Shown here piece after piece: positions 49,411-61,399 of a DNA stretch of 64,000 nucleotides (within the stretch, counting starts at the first letter, position 1; every line of letters begins with the position of its first letter). Below the pieces are notes generated by a model, which had not been told where the DNA came from, did not search any database, and saw only the letters and a program-made list of their open reading frames with translations. This DNA is from Epiperipatus broadwayi. Its lineage: Eukaryota > Onychophora > Udeonychophora > Euonychophora > Peripatidae. The stretch covers positions 1,509,591-1,573,590 of the forward strand of contig JAQFVV010000228.1 of NCBI GenBank assembly GCA_028023455.1. Reading direction: 5' to 3'. A program made the position numbers and the translations under genes.

Positions 49411-49869
49411 TGCCTAATCTTTTACCTAAATTTAACCATTATTTTAATTAATAATTCCAATCAAGACTGTGAGTATGCTAATTGCTATGTCTAGCTAATC
49501 TAAGAGGGCACTTCCTAAAAATACAAATCACTACTAAACAGTTAATATTTAGATAATTTAATGATCTTTAGTAGCATTTTAACTACTTACATATATACAA
49601 TCATTTAACATAAGGCCCCAAAACATACATAAATAATAATTTAGATCGATATGACCTGTAAATCCTAGCTGACTGTTCATACATTCAGAGGCCAGCTCTC
49701 CACACTTGAAGTCATTGTGCCATGGAGACGATCTGCTCCAATATATATGTCCATGTGGACAGGTGAAGTTCCAAGAATAAAGTGCCCTCTTCTTCATCAA
49801 ATTAGTACTAAGGCATTCGTTGTTTTAATCACTGCAGATGACTGGCTCATACTCCCATCTGTCCGCTCA

Positions 49870-51430
49870 GGTGATTCTTCATTTTAATCTTCATACAAGA
49901 ATTTACATCATTATCTTTCTGGCTTTAATTAATGTTATTTTTATAGTTTGTCATTTATCTTATAAAGGAAATCTAAAGGCAAATTCCTTTAATTGTTTAT
50001 TTCATTAATGATGTATTAGACTCTCATTAATTAAAGTGGTATTAATTTTTAGAAAATAATATTTTTCTAATCTTAAAACTTATAAATCTTTTACTTACTA
50101 TTTTAAAAGAGTCAATCTTTTAAAATTCTTTAATTTATTAACCTTATTACTTTTTCTTTAAGTTTATATCTATATATGTATGTGAATTTAAACATATACA
50201 TACATATCAGTATTTTTCAATTTATATAAAAAAACTGAAATATTTTGGCAGAGATAAATGAGTAAAAATAATTATGATAGGTTTACTCTCTTTTCTGATT
50301 TTGTAAATCTACAATATGTAGATGTATGCATGAATCTTTCTACATTTGAGTTATAAGCTATTTTCAAAATAAAATAATAACCATCACTGAACATACTTCT
50401 GATTTTCAATAAACAGACAAATCTCTTAGAATTTAGCTTGATTTATTATTAAAATCATTATTTAATTTAAAACATAAAATAAATTTTGGATCAAGGTTAT
50501 GAATCAGTATCCAAATCTTTTTTAAAAGGCAATAAAAATATTGACATTCCACCAATTGTATTTACATGAATCAATAATGAAAACTAAGGTAGGCCCTTTC
50601 TTATCTTTGTCTTACTTTTTAATTAATTTTGATCTTAAGATTGATTTGATAATATGAGTTCAATGATTTTACAAATAAGAGAATTAGTATTAACGTAAAC
50701 ATTAAACACACACGTATATATATATTTAAGTTAAATATGATTTTAAAATGAATTAAAATTGAAATAAAAATATATAGATACAAATTTAAATACACAAAAA
50801 CTATTTTTTTTTTAAATGATTGTATGTACTTAATAATTTGATATAATTAATACTAAAGATATTTAAAATTGTAAATGAAATGAATAGTTTTTGAATTAAA
50901 AATACTATATGTACTCACAGGTATATATTGTAATGGTAAATTTGTCATAATAAATGGGTTTGAACCAAAAACCAAAGATATATACAATGCTATATTCAAT
51001 ATTACTGTAAATTTCAATTCAAATAAAGTGAAAGTTGAATGGTTCAAGTCAATTATATTAACCAATGTGATGATGATGATTTATAACTCCCATAAATATT
51101 TTGTTTTTCACTTTCTATAAAAATGAAACTCAAAAGCACCAAATCGTCTAAAAAGAAAGTTTATTTTTGGAAAACTTTTAAAGAAATGATCATCATCAAT
51201 TATAAATTATTATGGTCATCCCTGCATGTTCCCAAATGGATTGCATAATTTTTCAGGGTTGTAGATATTAACTAGAATTTGGGTGTTAAAAGCATAATGT
51301 TTAGATTGAGTTACAAACACAAATGAAATGGGTTAATAATAATAATATAATTTAACAATTTATTAATAATGGATAAATAAAACTCTTGTCTATACACTAT
51401 ACAAAATATTAATATCATCTTGGTATTGGT
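49870..51430. other. AT-rich non-coding DNA
   Basis: No gene recognised. Short (CA)n and (TA)n patches near 50705-50725. Confidence 0.6.
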
Positions 51431-51439
51431 AAGAAACTT

Positions 51440-52990
51440 ATTTCTGCACTAAGAAAAAAGATGGAACTATTACTAAAATGAGAGATAACATCATGAAATG
51501 TGTAGAAAAGTTCTATCAAGAATTATATGGTAATATAGAACAAGGAAAAATAAATCCTACAAAACCTCTACCTTCTGAATTGCCCAGGATTTTAAATAAA
51601 TGAGACAATTAAATTTATGAAGAAGAGAAAAGTTCCAGGTAATGATGGAATTATAATCGATATATTGGCAAAGTTATATACCAAATGTCTAAATGATAAA
51701 GATGTATCAGTCAATTAGAAGAATACTATATTAATATTTTAAAAGGGTGATAAATAAGATATGAGAATTTACAAACTTATCAGTCTTTTATCAATTCTGT
51801 ACATACCAAAATAATTACAACTCATTTCCAGCAAACTTTGGATTTTAAACAAACCAGAAGAACAAGTTGGATTTAAAAGTGGTTTTAGTACAGTAGATTA
51901 CATACAAGCATTGAGAGAAGTTATAAAAAGAACCAATGAATATGAATTGCCATTATACTTTGGAATTAGATTATGAACAGTTATTTGATTCTATAAGCAT
52001 TTCTTCAGTAATTAAAGCATTGGATCATCGTAGTATACATCCAGGATAATGTCATATTCTGAAGAACATTTATAAAAATGCAACAGTAACAATTAGATTA
52101 CATAATGATAATAAAAAAAATTAACATTAAAAAGAATATATGAGAGGGTGACTCCATATCTCCAAAACTTTTTTACAGCAGTTTTAAAAAAAGTATTTTG
52201 TGGATTAAAATGGGAAGCTAAGGGATTAAAGTAAATGGAGATTATTTAAGTCATCTAGATTTTACATAAGATATAGTTGCTTTTGCAAATAAAGCTTTAG
52301 GGCTTCAGAAAATGATGCAAAAATTTATCAGATGAAAGTAAAAAAATAGGATTAAAAGTACAAATAATATTCAATGGATTTTCTCAAAATATGAAAATAA
52401 CGATTAATAAAGATGAGTTAGAAAAAGTTAACAACTACAAATACTTGATCAAATTATTACTACAGATGAAAACATGAAGGATAATCATAGAATTGGTGCT
52501 TTTGGTAGAAATAGTATTAATAGAAATATGCCTATGTTTTTGAAAAGAAAGGTTTTTAATAAATGTCTTTACCAGTTCTTACTTATTGATCTGAGACTTG
52601 AACGCTTAACAGAAGAGTAATAGACTTCAGATCATTCAACAAAGTATAAAGAGAAACATGTTAGGAATAAGAAAAAATTGAAAACAAATGCATCAGTGAG
52701 AGAACAAACAGGAGTTATTGACATTATTGAAACAATTAAAAGACTGAAGTGGAGTTGGGCTGGATATATTGCAAAAATAGATAATAGATAAACAGTTGAA
52801 TTCTTAGATTGGATTCCAAAAGATTGTAAAAATCATAGAAAAAGATCACATGTGAGATGGATGGATTAAATAAGGTAAGGGTGCTGGAATGACATGAAGA
52901 AAAGAGGCTAAATATTGGCGAAGGTGGACTGAATTTTGAGAGACCTTCATCCTGCAGTGGATTAATAATTATTGGAAATGTTATCAATGA
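51440..52990 (+). mobile_element. RTE-type LINE, copy C: RT and C-terminal tail
   Basis: The longest RTE remnant and the only long one on the plus strand. Blocks in order: KKEDGTITKMRDNIMKCVEK (about 51450), RKVPGNDGIIIDILAK (about 51630), QVGFKSGFSTVDYIQALREV (about 51870-51920), LPLYFGI (about 51950), TPYLQNFFTAVLKKVFCG (about 52150-52205, the family's SPKLFTAVLE), LKWEAKGIKV, a destroyed FADD (FT, stop, D near 52262), FNKCLYQFLL (about 52555), LKWSWAGYIAK (about 52745-52780), HVRWMD (about 52848) and RPSSCSGLI at the end. The RT catalytic Asp pair is lost and stops are numerous. The endonuclease is missing, so the copy is 5'-truncated. Confidence 0.85.
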
Positions 52991-52999
52991 TGAATAATA

Positions 53000-55540
53000 C
53001 AATTTTTAATTTAAGTTTAGGTTTAAGTTTAAGGTCTTATAGTATTTATAATGTTAAAATCTTACCATGTTAAATACTCAGTCACAAACCATGATTTTTG
53101 CAGATATTCTTCTTTTAATAAATTTACAATTGTCTTCATTAATTGCTCTAGGGATAATACTTCTTCTTGGGCACTGGTGATGTTAGAGAGTAAATATAGC
53201 AGCACTGGTGATGTTATATAAGATATAATATTGGTAAGTCTTGGGTAATTTATATGGCATTATCCATTTCTTCCTTCACACCATTATAGAAGCATTGCAC
53301 TGGCTGGTTTTGAAAACTTCAGTGTTAATTTTTGAATCCAATCAGGTAGTTTTGACTGATGTGGTTATTTGTTTACCTAGCAACATATTGTAGAAAGTTT
53401 CTACTAGATAAAATCATCATATTGACTGTTATGACTGAAGTACTTTTAAAACAGTCAGTAAAATACAGCAAGTTACAGTAGAAGTTTTAACCTCAGCATA
53501 AATCACTGCAACACTATTTCAAAAGTAGACTGGACTGGAATTCAAAGCAATATAGAATAAAATTCTGGACTCCTGGAATGCCTAGTTTCTAATTTCAGAT
53601 CTATTTATAGCTATTTGTTGTTGTTCAAACATCATATTTTCAAACAAATGTATACATCACCAGCTAGCGAATGTTTGACCTTTGTGTCATTAAAACAACA
53701 TATTTTTTGAAAAACATTTTCTTCATTCTCTTCCAAATTTGTGGAAACAAGTTTACAACTAATATTATACTTTGATACATAAAAAAATGGGGGGAAAAGT
53801 TTTTCTCTTAAAGTGTAAGATTTTTGAAATTCAATATTATTTATTTACATTTGTTAACATAGAAAAAAAAATCACTGTCAACATTTAAATTTTTAACTAT
53901 AACTTTTAAAATATTAATTCCAAAATTTTAATACTAGATTTATTTTTGCCATCAATTTTACTTAAAAATTATAGATTTTATCTAAAACTCAATTCAAAAT
54001 AGGAAAACTAAAAAGAATTCAAAATGCTTTAAATTTTTATAAACTATGCAATTCAAAATTTATTTGCTTATCAAAAGCATTATTTTTCTTTCTTTCTTTA
54101 TAATATAATTTATCATTTGGTTTTTCACATTTAAAAAAGAAATTTTATAAGACATTTAATAATATGCATAAATTAATTTTTCTCTTAATTTTTTTGGCAA
54201 TTTACTCAAGTGACATGTATATATGCATACATACGCAAATGGCAATTTGTATATTTATTAGTCAATTCACATGAGTTTTTATTAAACTTTTTATCTCTGT
54301 AGTGTTGTAATATAACCAATCTGAGCTGCATTGGATATTATAGTTTCAATATATATCACATTTATATTATGTAAACATTTATAAATATTTAAAAGCACTT
54401 ATTACAAACATTTACTAATCAAAAACACTGTAAAGCTGTTTATTGATTTATGTTGCTCTGATAAATATTTCATATACACATAATTTTTTAATTAGAGAAG
54501 GAAAATTAGTACACACTTAATGGGTTCCAACGTACTGCATTTAAATATTATAGTAGATATATATTTCCCTTGAATATTCTCTTTTCTCCTTTATATTTAA
54601 ATTCATAATTACATAATGTATATAAAATAAATTGTTACTTAATCTACTACAGAGTTGGATATTATATTATGAATTGGAGCATTTAAATGCCTTCTATTCA
54701 CTCATAATGAAAACAAATATAAGATGTTACACATAATAATCAAATCACGAAATTATAAACTATGGCAATGCATGATTCATAAAACAAATTTCAAAGAAAC
54801 TCTTTTCACCAGCTAGGAAAGTCAAACATAACAAATCAGAATAAACTTAAATCTTGTTAATATAAGATGTTTTACATAAAATGTAAAAAATGAAAAGCTT
54901 TTTTTATAGCCAATAAAATCTTGTTTTCACAATAAGATGATAGCAATTGTAATAATAACTCCTAACATCTCTAAAAATCAATCAGCATTTTTTTTTCATT
55001 TGCTACTTTGTAAAATAAAAATTACAAAGTAGTTGGTCTCTTTTTTTTCCCTTGAAATTCAACCTAACTGACAAAAAAAAGGTAGAACAAACACAAATCA
55101 ATCAGGTATATTAATTTCCCTGTTATGCTAAAAAAAAATAAGCTGTAATAGAAAATTTTAAAAATTATATTTTATTAATAACTTTATAAAATGTTTTCTA
55201 TTTATTTAACAAAATTAATAAATCATAATGTATTATAATTTAGTTTAGTAAATATTTCTTATAAAATTCCATATAAATTCAAATATTTTAATTGTTGTGG
55301 AACATATTTTCCAAGTAATATATTTGATCAATGGAAAATTAGTATCAAATATGTCAGGTCTTTTAAAAATCATTAATGACTACTATAATTTCAGTTTAAG
55401 ACACATCAGAAAAAAATGATATTATTCTAAGAGCCTTTAATTTTTATGAAATGAAAACTATTAATTGATTTAATAGAAAAATTTAAATGCTTTTAAATGA
55501 TCATAGAAAATAAAAAATAAAAAAATAGAATCATCTTCCA
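53000..55540. other. Non-coding DNA; more complex first part
   Basis: Positions 53090-53700 are less AT-biased than the rest but I can read no protein. The 15-mer GCACTGGTGATGTTA is repeated at 53171-53185 and 53202-53216. The remainder is AT-rich without recognised features. Confidence 0.5.
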
Positions 55541-55544
55541 TAAA

Positions 55545-56060
55545 GATCAATTCTCTCATACTATCTAATATATTCATTGATGATCTTGCAGAAACAAAAT
55601 GTAGAAAATTTATCTATGCTAATAACATTGTATTAACCTCACATACAAAAACATTCACAGAAATAAAAAATTATCTTAGCGATATGAAAAATGTGAACAA
55701 TTTTTCATCTAAATAACAATTACCTCATAAGTTAAAAGTAACTTTCTGCAATAATAGACTGAAAAAAGACCCCAGCTCAGATTATTTAAGAGTAACTTTA
55801 GATCTTATGCTAACTTAATATCCATATCCATTGAAGTTTAAACCTACAACAATTCCTAGAAACAATCTTCTTGGCAAGCTAACTGGTGCTGCTTTAAAAA
55901 ATGATGCAAATATTATTAAAATGATCTCTTTAGAAATATCATATTCTACTGTTAAATACAGTTCTTGTTTGAAAAAATAGTATTCATGCTGAATTTCTGG
56001 ATACTCCATTACTCAACATCATTCTCTCCAGTGTCATCAATTCTTTCACATGTTTCTCCA
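55545..56060 (+). mobile_element. Jockey-like LINE RT fragment (dead)
   Basis: A plus-strand fragment of a jockey/I-type LINE reverse transcriptase. It reads LILSNIFIDDLAETKCRKFI, then YANNIVLTSHTKTF (the catalytic YADD with both Asp changed to Asn, about 55615), a thumb-like stretch, YLRVTLDLMLT (about 55785-55815; usual YLGVTLDRTL), NLLGKLTGAALKNDA (about 55865-55905) and LEISYSTVKYSSC (about 55935-55970; usual LALVYSTAEYC). The order and spacing are as in the family. 5'- and 3'-truncated with several stops. Different in sequence from the CR1/L2-like pieces at 59.7-64 kb. Confidence 0.78.
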
Positions 56061-56069
56061 GAAGTTTCC

Positions 56070-56195
56070 TTACAAAATATATATATATATGAAAAATAAT
56101 TAAGTAGATTATATTTGCCATGTTTTTTAACCAGCATTTTTGTTACAAAATATATATATATATGAAAAATAATTAAGTAGATTATATTTGCCATG
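56070..56195. repeat. Tandem duplication with a 73-bp period
   Basis: A 53-bp segment beginning TTACAAAATATATATATATA at 56070-56122 recurs at 56143-56195, separated by 20 bp. I see no mismatch, so the duplication is recent. Confidence 0.9.
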
Positions 56196-56199
56196 TAAT

Positions 56200-57260
56200 T
56201 ATGACATAATTTAATCATCTACATACATTTTACATTAAAATATTCTTTCTGGATGCTGAATCAAAAACTCAACTGAACATTTATGACATAAAAATGGTCT
56301 TTCTGTGAGACCCAAATAATTTTTTTTTTCATATACAATAACAAAGCCAGTTTGATTTGACTTCTGGAAATTACTGAAACATTATCAACTGATACAGAAT
56401 CATTTATCTTCTTCAGAAATGGATTTTATTTTTCTTATATAGCCAGCACAAGCTATGATACCACACAGTAAATGACTATCCAATCTATGGAGACAATGGC
56501 AGAATTAAAAGATGTAATAAAGTCACTGGAGTCTCCTGAATGAAATCCCTATGTATTCATTTCTACGCTGTTTATCAAAGATCTATTATATATATATATA
56601 TATATAGTTCCTTATTTAAAAAATATTATTAAATAAACAAAAAACTTAATTATTATGGAAATAAAAAAAAAAAAGATTTGTTTTTGTAAATATACCATAA
56701 TTGAAAATATTTTTAATTAGCTATATTTTTGACTTTTTTATTTTGCATTAAATATATTAAAAATGAATCATATACAGTATATAATTCAATGTCTTCTCTT
56801 TTTTTTCTTTATTGCTCAATTTAATATAACAACCCTTCTTTCTGCACTTTTTCAAGCAATTTATTTTATTTCCTGTAATTGTTTCAACTAAACCTGCAGC
56901 TTTCTTCAGAAATATCAGATATATAATCTATCAATTCTAACAGTTTTTTAAAAATGAAAAAAAATATATTGTATAAAAAAAATTCTGAATAATGGAAAAA
57001 AAAGTAACTATATTTTTAGTTCCACAAGTGTGATTATTCTGAAAGTCTAGTGTAAAATTAAATAAAGTAATTTTTATAAAATATACATATTGAAATTATA
57101 TGTAGTTAATAATATTCCAATTGTCATTATTTATTTATATATTAAAAAAAGTATAGTTTGTGGCTCAGATCATGTAACATTTGAGAACTGGAATTGACAG
57201 AGTTGTGTTGCAATCACTCTGTCATTATATTAAATTATTTTACATTTAAATATATATATA
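56200..57260. other. AT-rich non-coding DNA
   Basis: No gene recognised. A (TA)n run lies at 56586-56606. The patch at 57165-57232 resembles 36445-36487 and contains a perfect 8-bp stem (GACAGAGT and ACTCTGTC). Confidence 0.5.
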
Positions 57261-57264
57261 CAAC

Positions 57265-57640
57265 AAGTAAATGTTTAAACCACTAAACATCACATGATCA
57301 TCATTTCTTATGCTTGCTCAAGCTGTCAAAACAGGCAAAACTCTCAACACAGTAGTGCCATTCAGTGCAAAACAGAGTAATCTATAGATACAAGAAGGTT
57401 TGTGCATAAAATATCTATCTAGTACCTACTCATCCAATATCCCCAGACTAGGTGCAGTGCTCTCAGATCCAGCTCCTCATTGATGAAAGCCACAAGCTAG
57501 AAGCTAATCTGGGGATGTTGGATGAGTAGGCACTAGACAGGAATTTTATGCACAAATCTCTTGCATCCACTGATTACTCTGGCTTGCATTGAGTGCCACT
57601 ACTGTATGAAGAATTTTGCCTGTTTTAAGTAAATGTTTAA
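57265..57640 (+). mobile_element. Ribozyme-bearing fold-back element, copy 3, with 14-bp target duplication
   Basis: The element (57279-57626, 348 bp) is flanked by the perfect direct repeat AAGTAAATGTTTAA at 57265-57278 and 57627-57640. It has the unpaired head (ACCACTAAACATCACATGAT), an antisense arm (57328-57451, AAAACAGGC to AGACTAG) and a sense part (57452-57626, ending GCCTGTTTT). The antisense arm ends at the CTAG that forms hammerhead stem III and joins directly to the stem I strand GTGCAGTGCTCTC, so the central spacer of copy 1 is absent. A target duplication of this length is usual for target-primed retrotransposition and unusual for known DNA transposons. No coding capacity. Confidence 0.8.
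57456..57534 (+). ncRNA. Hammerhead-ribozyme-like motif, copy 3 (degenerate core)
   Basis: Stem I is well kept: CTCCTCA faces TGGGGAT, ATCC faces GGAT, CTC faces GAG and AGTGC faces GCACT. Stem II is AGC/GCT around CACAA, a G-C to A-U compensatory change relative to copy 1. The core is mutated: TTGATGA for CTGATGA, GAAGC for GAAAC and TAATC for TAGTC. Cleavage is not expected from this copy, but its preserved pairing supports the fold of the family. Confidence 0.5.
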
Positions 57641-57644
57641 TGGT

Positions 57645-58890
57645 AAAAGTATTTCATTTATTAATAGAATTTTATTAAGAAAAAACAAACAATAAATAGT
57701 TATCAGGTTTGTCTAAATTAGTTTTATATAAATTTAATTATCTGGTTAATTAAAAAAAATAATAAATTAGGTGGAAAAAGAAAAATTTTAGGGAAATTTT
57801 GAGTTTTTTAAAAAAACTAAAGTGACTGTCTAAAAATTTGCCTAGAAAAACCAATTCAATTGTTTAATTTTATATCAAAAGTTATAAGAATACCAAAAAT
57901 TATTTTAGAAAGGTGTTGATTAATTTATATCATTCGTGCAAACTGAAGTTAGTATGGGCTAAAACAATTTTTAAAAAAGTTATTTTAATTATTAAAATTA
58001 AAATAGAAAAAAAAAACAGGTTGGTCAATAGTATATATTTGCTTATATTTAGTAATGGAATTTCCCATGGATATATATATATTTATTTTATTTTCACTTT
58101 ACATACTATAATTTGTTTTGATATTACACTTAGTAACAAAAAAAACCCACTGATTTACAGAAAAAGAATGAAATTTTAATACACAACAATTTTTAACAAA
58201 GGTGTTGTGCATGTAAAAAAGACATCTACATCATAGCTTTGAAAATATTATAAACAAAACATGAGTAACAACTGTCTTAAACATTTATTTTAAAATGAGA
58301 AAATCTAAAATATAAATTATTCAAAGAAAGTGAATTCCAGATTCATTTGAAAATAACTTATTTATAGATCTTTTTAAAAAAAATTTGACCACAAATTGAA
58401 AGACAATTTGAATCCATCTCTCTCTTTCTCAAAAAAAAGTGATTTATTACATATGTGTTTTGTTAAAAAAAGTTTTACATGCTCAAATTTTGAGAAATGA
58501 GGAGATGAAGAAAAATGCTGAAAAAATATGGATAAACTTACTTCTTCTGTAATGATAGTAGAAACAGAAAAGAATATTTGCATTTCTACAAAAGTCTATC
58601 AAACGTTTTTTAGCTTTTAAGACAACTTCATAATTAGCTAGATTAATAAAGCATAGAATTATAAATAAATTTATTTAAATATTTTTATTAATATTTATTT
58701 AACTATTCCTCCAATAAAATTAACAAAAAGAAATGTAATTTTCTTGCTGGTTAAAACAGAGATAGTAATAAAAAATATCCAAATGCTGCTGTATTTTATA
58801 AATGATATATTTAAGGAATCCATGCTTCTAATTCTAATTTTGCTCTACCTTTTAGTAAGTAAAGAATTTATTGATTCATTTCATTTTTAA
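57645..58890. other. AT-rich non-coding DNA
   Basis: No recognised gene. Open frames here are Ile/Lys/Phe-rich and of chance length. Confidence 0.6.
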
Positions 58891-58899
58891 AATGTCCTG

Positions 58900-58990
58900 C
58901 ATGGTTTAGTACAGTAACAGAGCAGCAGACTCTGAAATGCAAGGATCATAAATCAGTGTTCTTGCTCTATCACTCCCAGACTTCAAACCT
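58900..58990 (+). repeat. Probable tRNA-derived SINE head
   Basis: The plus strand reads TTTAGTACAGTAACAGAGCA, then GCAGACTCTGAAATGCAAGG and ATCATAAATCA. TAGTACAGTAAC fits an A box with D-loop bases, GACTCTGAAATG resembles an anticodon arm, and the B box is degenerate. A decayed tRNA gene is the alternative. Confidence 0.45.
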
Positions 58991-58994
58991 TTAA

Positions 58995-59710
58995 TAAATT
59001 CCCAAGCAATAAACCATTTGATTATATCTATTATTTATTTTCAAAGTGGAAATTAGTTTTAAAAATTTGTATCATTATGGCTATTTAGGAATATGCAGCT
59101 AAAAATTTTTTTTTTTTAAAATTAACAAAGTTGAACTACTGTTTGCATGTACTGCTTCATATTATATATTCATTTACTTTTTAGTATCCCATTCAAAGCA
59201 TAATTTATGTGACTGTAAAGAAATATGTACAGAATTATGTATTAATTTTTATCATGCAAACAATTTTTATGGCTTAATTTTGTTATTTAATTAATACATT
59301 TCCAAAAGCAACTTTTAAAATCTACTTCAGAGCCATCTATTTAAATAATAAAAAAAAAAAGCTCTTGAAAGAATGTGTTAAGAGCAAGTTATGATATAAA
59401 AATAAAATTAAATACACATTTCTAGTCATAAGTCTTTTAAATTTTATTCATTGCTAATTAAAAAAATATTTTAAAATTCATTCAGGATAAAATCAGATTG
59501 AACAGAAGGCAGGAGAATATACTTCCAGACACAAACTTTCAAAATTATTATTCATTTTACAGTCATTTGAACATTTATTTATAAATATAAAAAGTGATAT
59601 AATATTTATATATTTAGTAAACTTCTTTTTGACTGCTTTCATGACCACATTTCCATATTGTGATTGTTATTTGTTATTGTTGTTATTATTAATAATATTA
59701 TTTAACATCA
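58995..59710. other. AT-rich non-coding DNA
   Basis: No feature recognised. Confidence 0.55.
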
Positions 59711-59714
59711 TAAT

Positions 59715-60680
59715 TGGATAATGAACACAAAAACTGTTGCTATATATTTAAACTTATCAAAGGTGTTTCAATTTCACAAAATTTTGTTTAAACATCTGTA
59801 TTCATATGGTTTTCATGGTCTTTTTGTTTTTTGGATTGCAAGTTCTTTAAGGGATAGAAAGTGGAAAATGAACATTTGTGATATGGTTAATCATGGTACC
59901 CTACAAATTCAATCCTGAATCTTGTTTTGTTTTTAATTTATGTTAATGATATATTTTTGCTATATTTAAAATCAAGAATTTATGGCTATGCAAATGATAT
60001 TGCTTTGTTCTGTGCTGCAGATTCATATAATTATCTTGAAAATATATTTAACAATGTTTTACTTTAATTAGCAAAATGCTAACTTCTAACTGTTTAGCAG
60101 CTAATTTAAATAAAACAAAAGTAAAAAGTGTCTTATACATATTCTCATGACATCACTATATATAATAAATATTTTTTGCATTATAATACTTGTATTTAGA
60201 ATATCACTTATGCAATTTATTTCTTTTTCTATTTGTCTAAATACTTTATCTTAATAAGTTTTAATTACTATTTGTATTTATTATTAACAAAGCTTATTAT
60301 GTTATAGTATCTCTGTTGGGATCACTATTCTACTATTTTTGATAGATCTTATGTTGCATCTGTTAGATATTTATAAGAATCATAATAATACTAGATATTG
60401 TTCATTTATGTCAATATAGAATGATTCTTGACACAGAATTCATTTAGATCTTCTATTATTGATACATGATTAACTACTAAATTTTAATTAATTGTATCAA
60501 ATTTTACTAAATTTTAATTAATTGTATCAAATTTTCTCGAGATTTTTAGTCAAAAACAGTTTAATTATAATTGTTCCCAACTATTTTATATGTTTATGCA
60601 AGAATATTGTTTGAATTTAAATAATACAAATAAAGAGCTTTTAAAAAATATTTTAAGGCATTGGTTGTACAAGGTCAAGT
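59715..60680 (+). mobile_element. CR1/L2-like LINE: RT fragment and C-terminal remnant (dead)
   Basis: Plus-strand RT. MNTKTVAIYLNLSKVFQFHK (59721-59780) is the A block with D-to-N at the first catalytic Asp (YLDLSKAFD in active relatives). LYSYGFHGL and SLRDRKWKMN follow. Then come LFLIYVNDIF (about 59927-59956), YGYANDIALF (about 59980-60010; FADD with the first Asp changed to Asn) and LTSNCLAANLNKTKVKS (about 60080-60130; the usual L..N..KTK block). A possible C-terminus (LNNTNKELLKNILRHWLYK, about 60615-60672) is less certain. Stops and frameshifts interrupt it. Confidence 0.7.
60476..60535. repeat. 30-bp perfect tandem duplication
   Basis: The unit ACTAAATTTTAATTAATTGT plus ATCAAATTTT at 60476-60505 is repeated exactly at 60506-60535. 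Confidence 0.95.
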
Positions 60681-60841
60681 AATATTTTTTTTGTTTTTAA
60701 AATTTTCTTACCTTTATAACGTTTATATTTTACTTATTACAGTTTAAAATCCTGATTCAAGATTTTTCATTTATGGAGTAAATATAACAGTATTGTTTAC
60801 TTGTTGTTTTCTACATAAATAAATTAATTATTACTATTATT

Positions 60842-61061
60842 TCTATGAATAACGTTAATATGCTAATACATGACAAGATTACATTCTGTTAGATAATTAA
60901 ATAAATGATTTGCTGAGTATTCCTTTCAACCAATTGGACTAACAAGCTGAAGTGCTATGACCCCCCCCCCCTATCAAAAGCAATGACCAGCAAATTATTT
61001 ATTTAATTATCTAACAGAATGTAATCTTTTCTTGTATTAGTGTATTAACACTGTTCATAGA
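60842..61061. repeat. MITE-like inverted repeat with an 11-C run
   Basis: Arms at 60842-60915 and 60988-61061 (74 bp each) are reverse complements at most positions, including an uninterrupted match from GATTACATTCTGTTAGATAA to TTTGCTG apart from one base. The 72-bp centre contains 11 consecutive C (60961-60971). No coding capacity. It separates two LINE pieces. A target duplication is not obvious. Confidence 0.8.
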
Positions 61062-61399
61062 ATTACATATTTAAAAAAAAAGGAAAATTATAGATTACTT
61101 TTATTGTGCCATTTATTACAAAAATAGTAGAAAGATTTTGCTGTTACTCTCTTTAATTAAATAGTTTAGAAAATTATTTTTGATGAAAAACAAAAAAACT
61201 AATACACTGGTCTGATATTTTATTAATAAAAAATATCAATGTATTTATATAAATCAACTTATCACTTTGCATATCAGATATCTTTTTAGTGTTGACTAAC
61301 TAATAAATGTATGAACATAAAGATTTGATTTTTATTCAAAATGGTTTGGTTTATATAAAGAATGACATGAATTTTTAATGTATTTTAATTAAAAATGGA

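Larger units (their letters stand above)
47240..49860 (-). mobile_element. Ty3/gypsy LTR retrotransposon, 3'-truncated (antisense)
   Basis: A minus-strand element with the order gag (49410-48620), protease (48616-48410) and reverse transcriptase (48184-47390), with a trace of RNase H to about 47240. Integrase and a 3' LTR are absent, so the element is truncated. Sequence upstream of gag (49411-49860), GC-richer than its flanks, probably holds the leader and part of a 5' LTR. Without a second LTR the borders cannot be defined, and I find no convincing primer-binding site. All three genes are broken. Confidence 0.85.

Noticed and set aside
49560-49860. A defined 5' LTR for the gypsy element
   Set aside because: Likely in position, but with no second LTR, no clear TG...CA ends and no convincing primer-binding site the borders cannot be supported.
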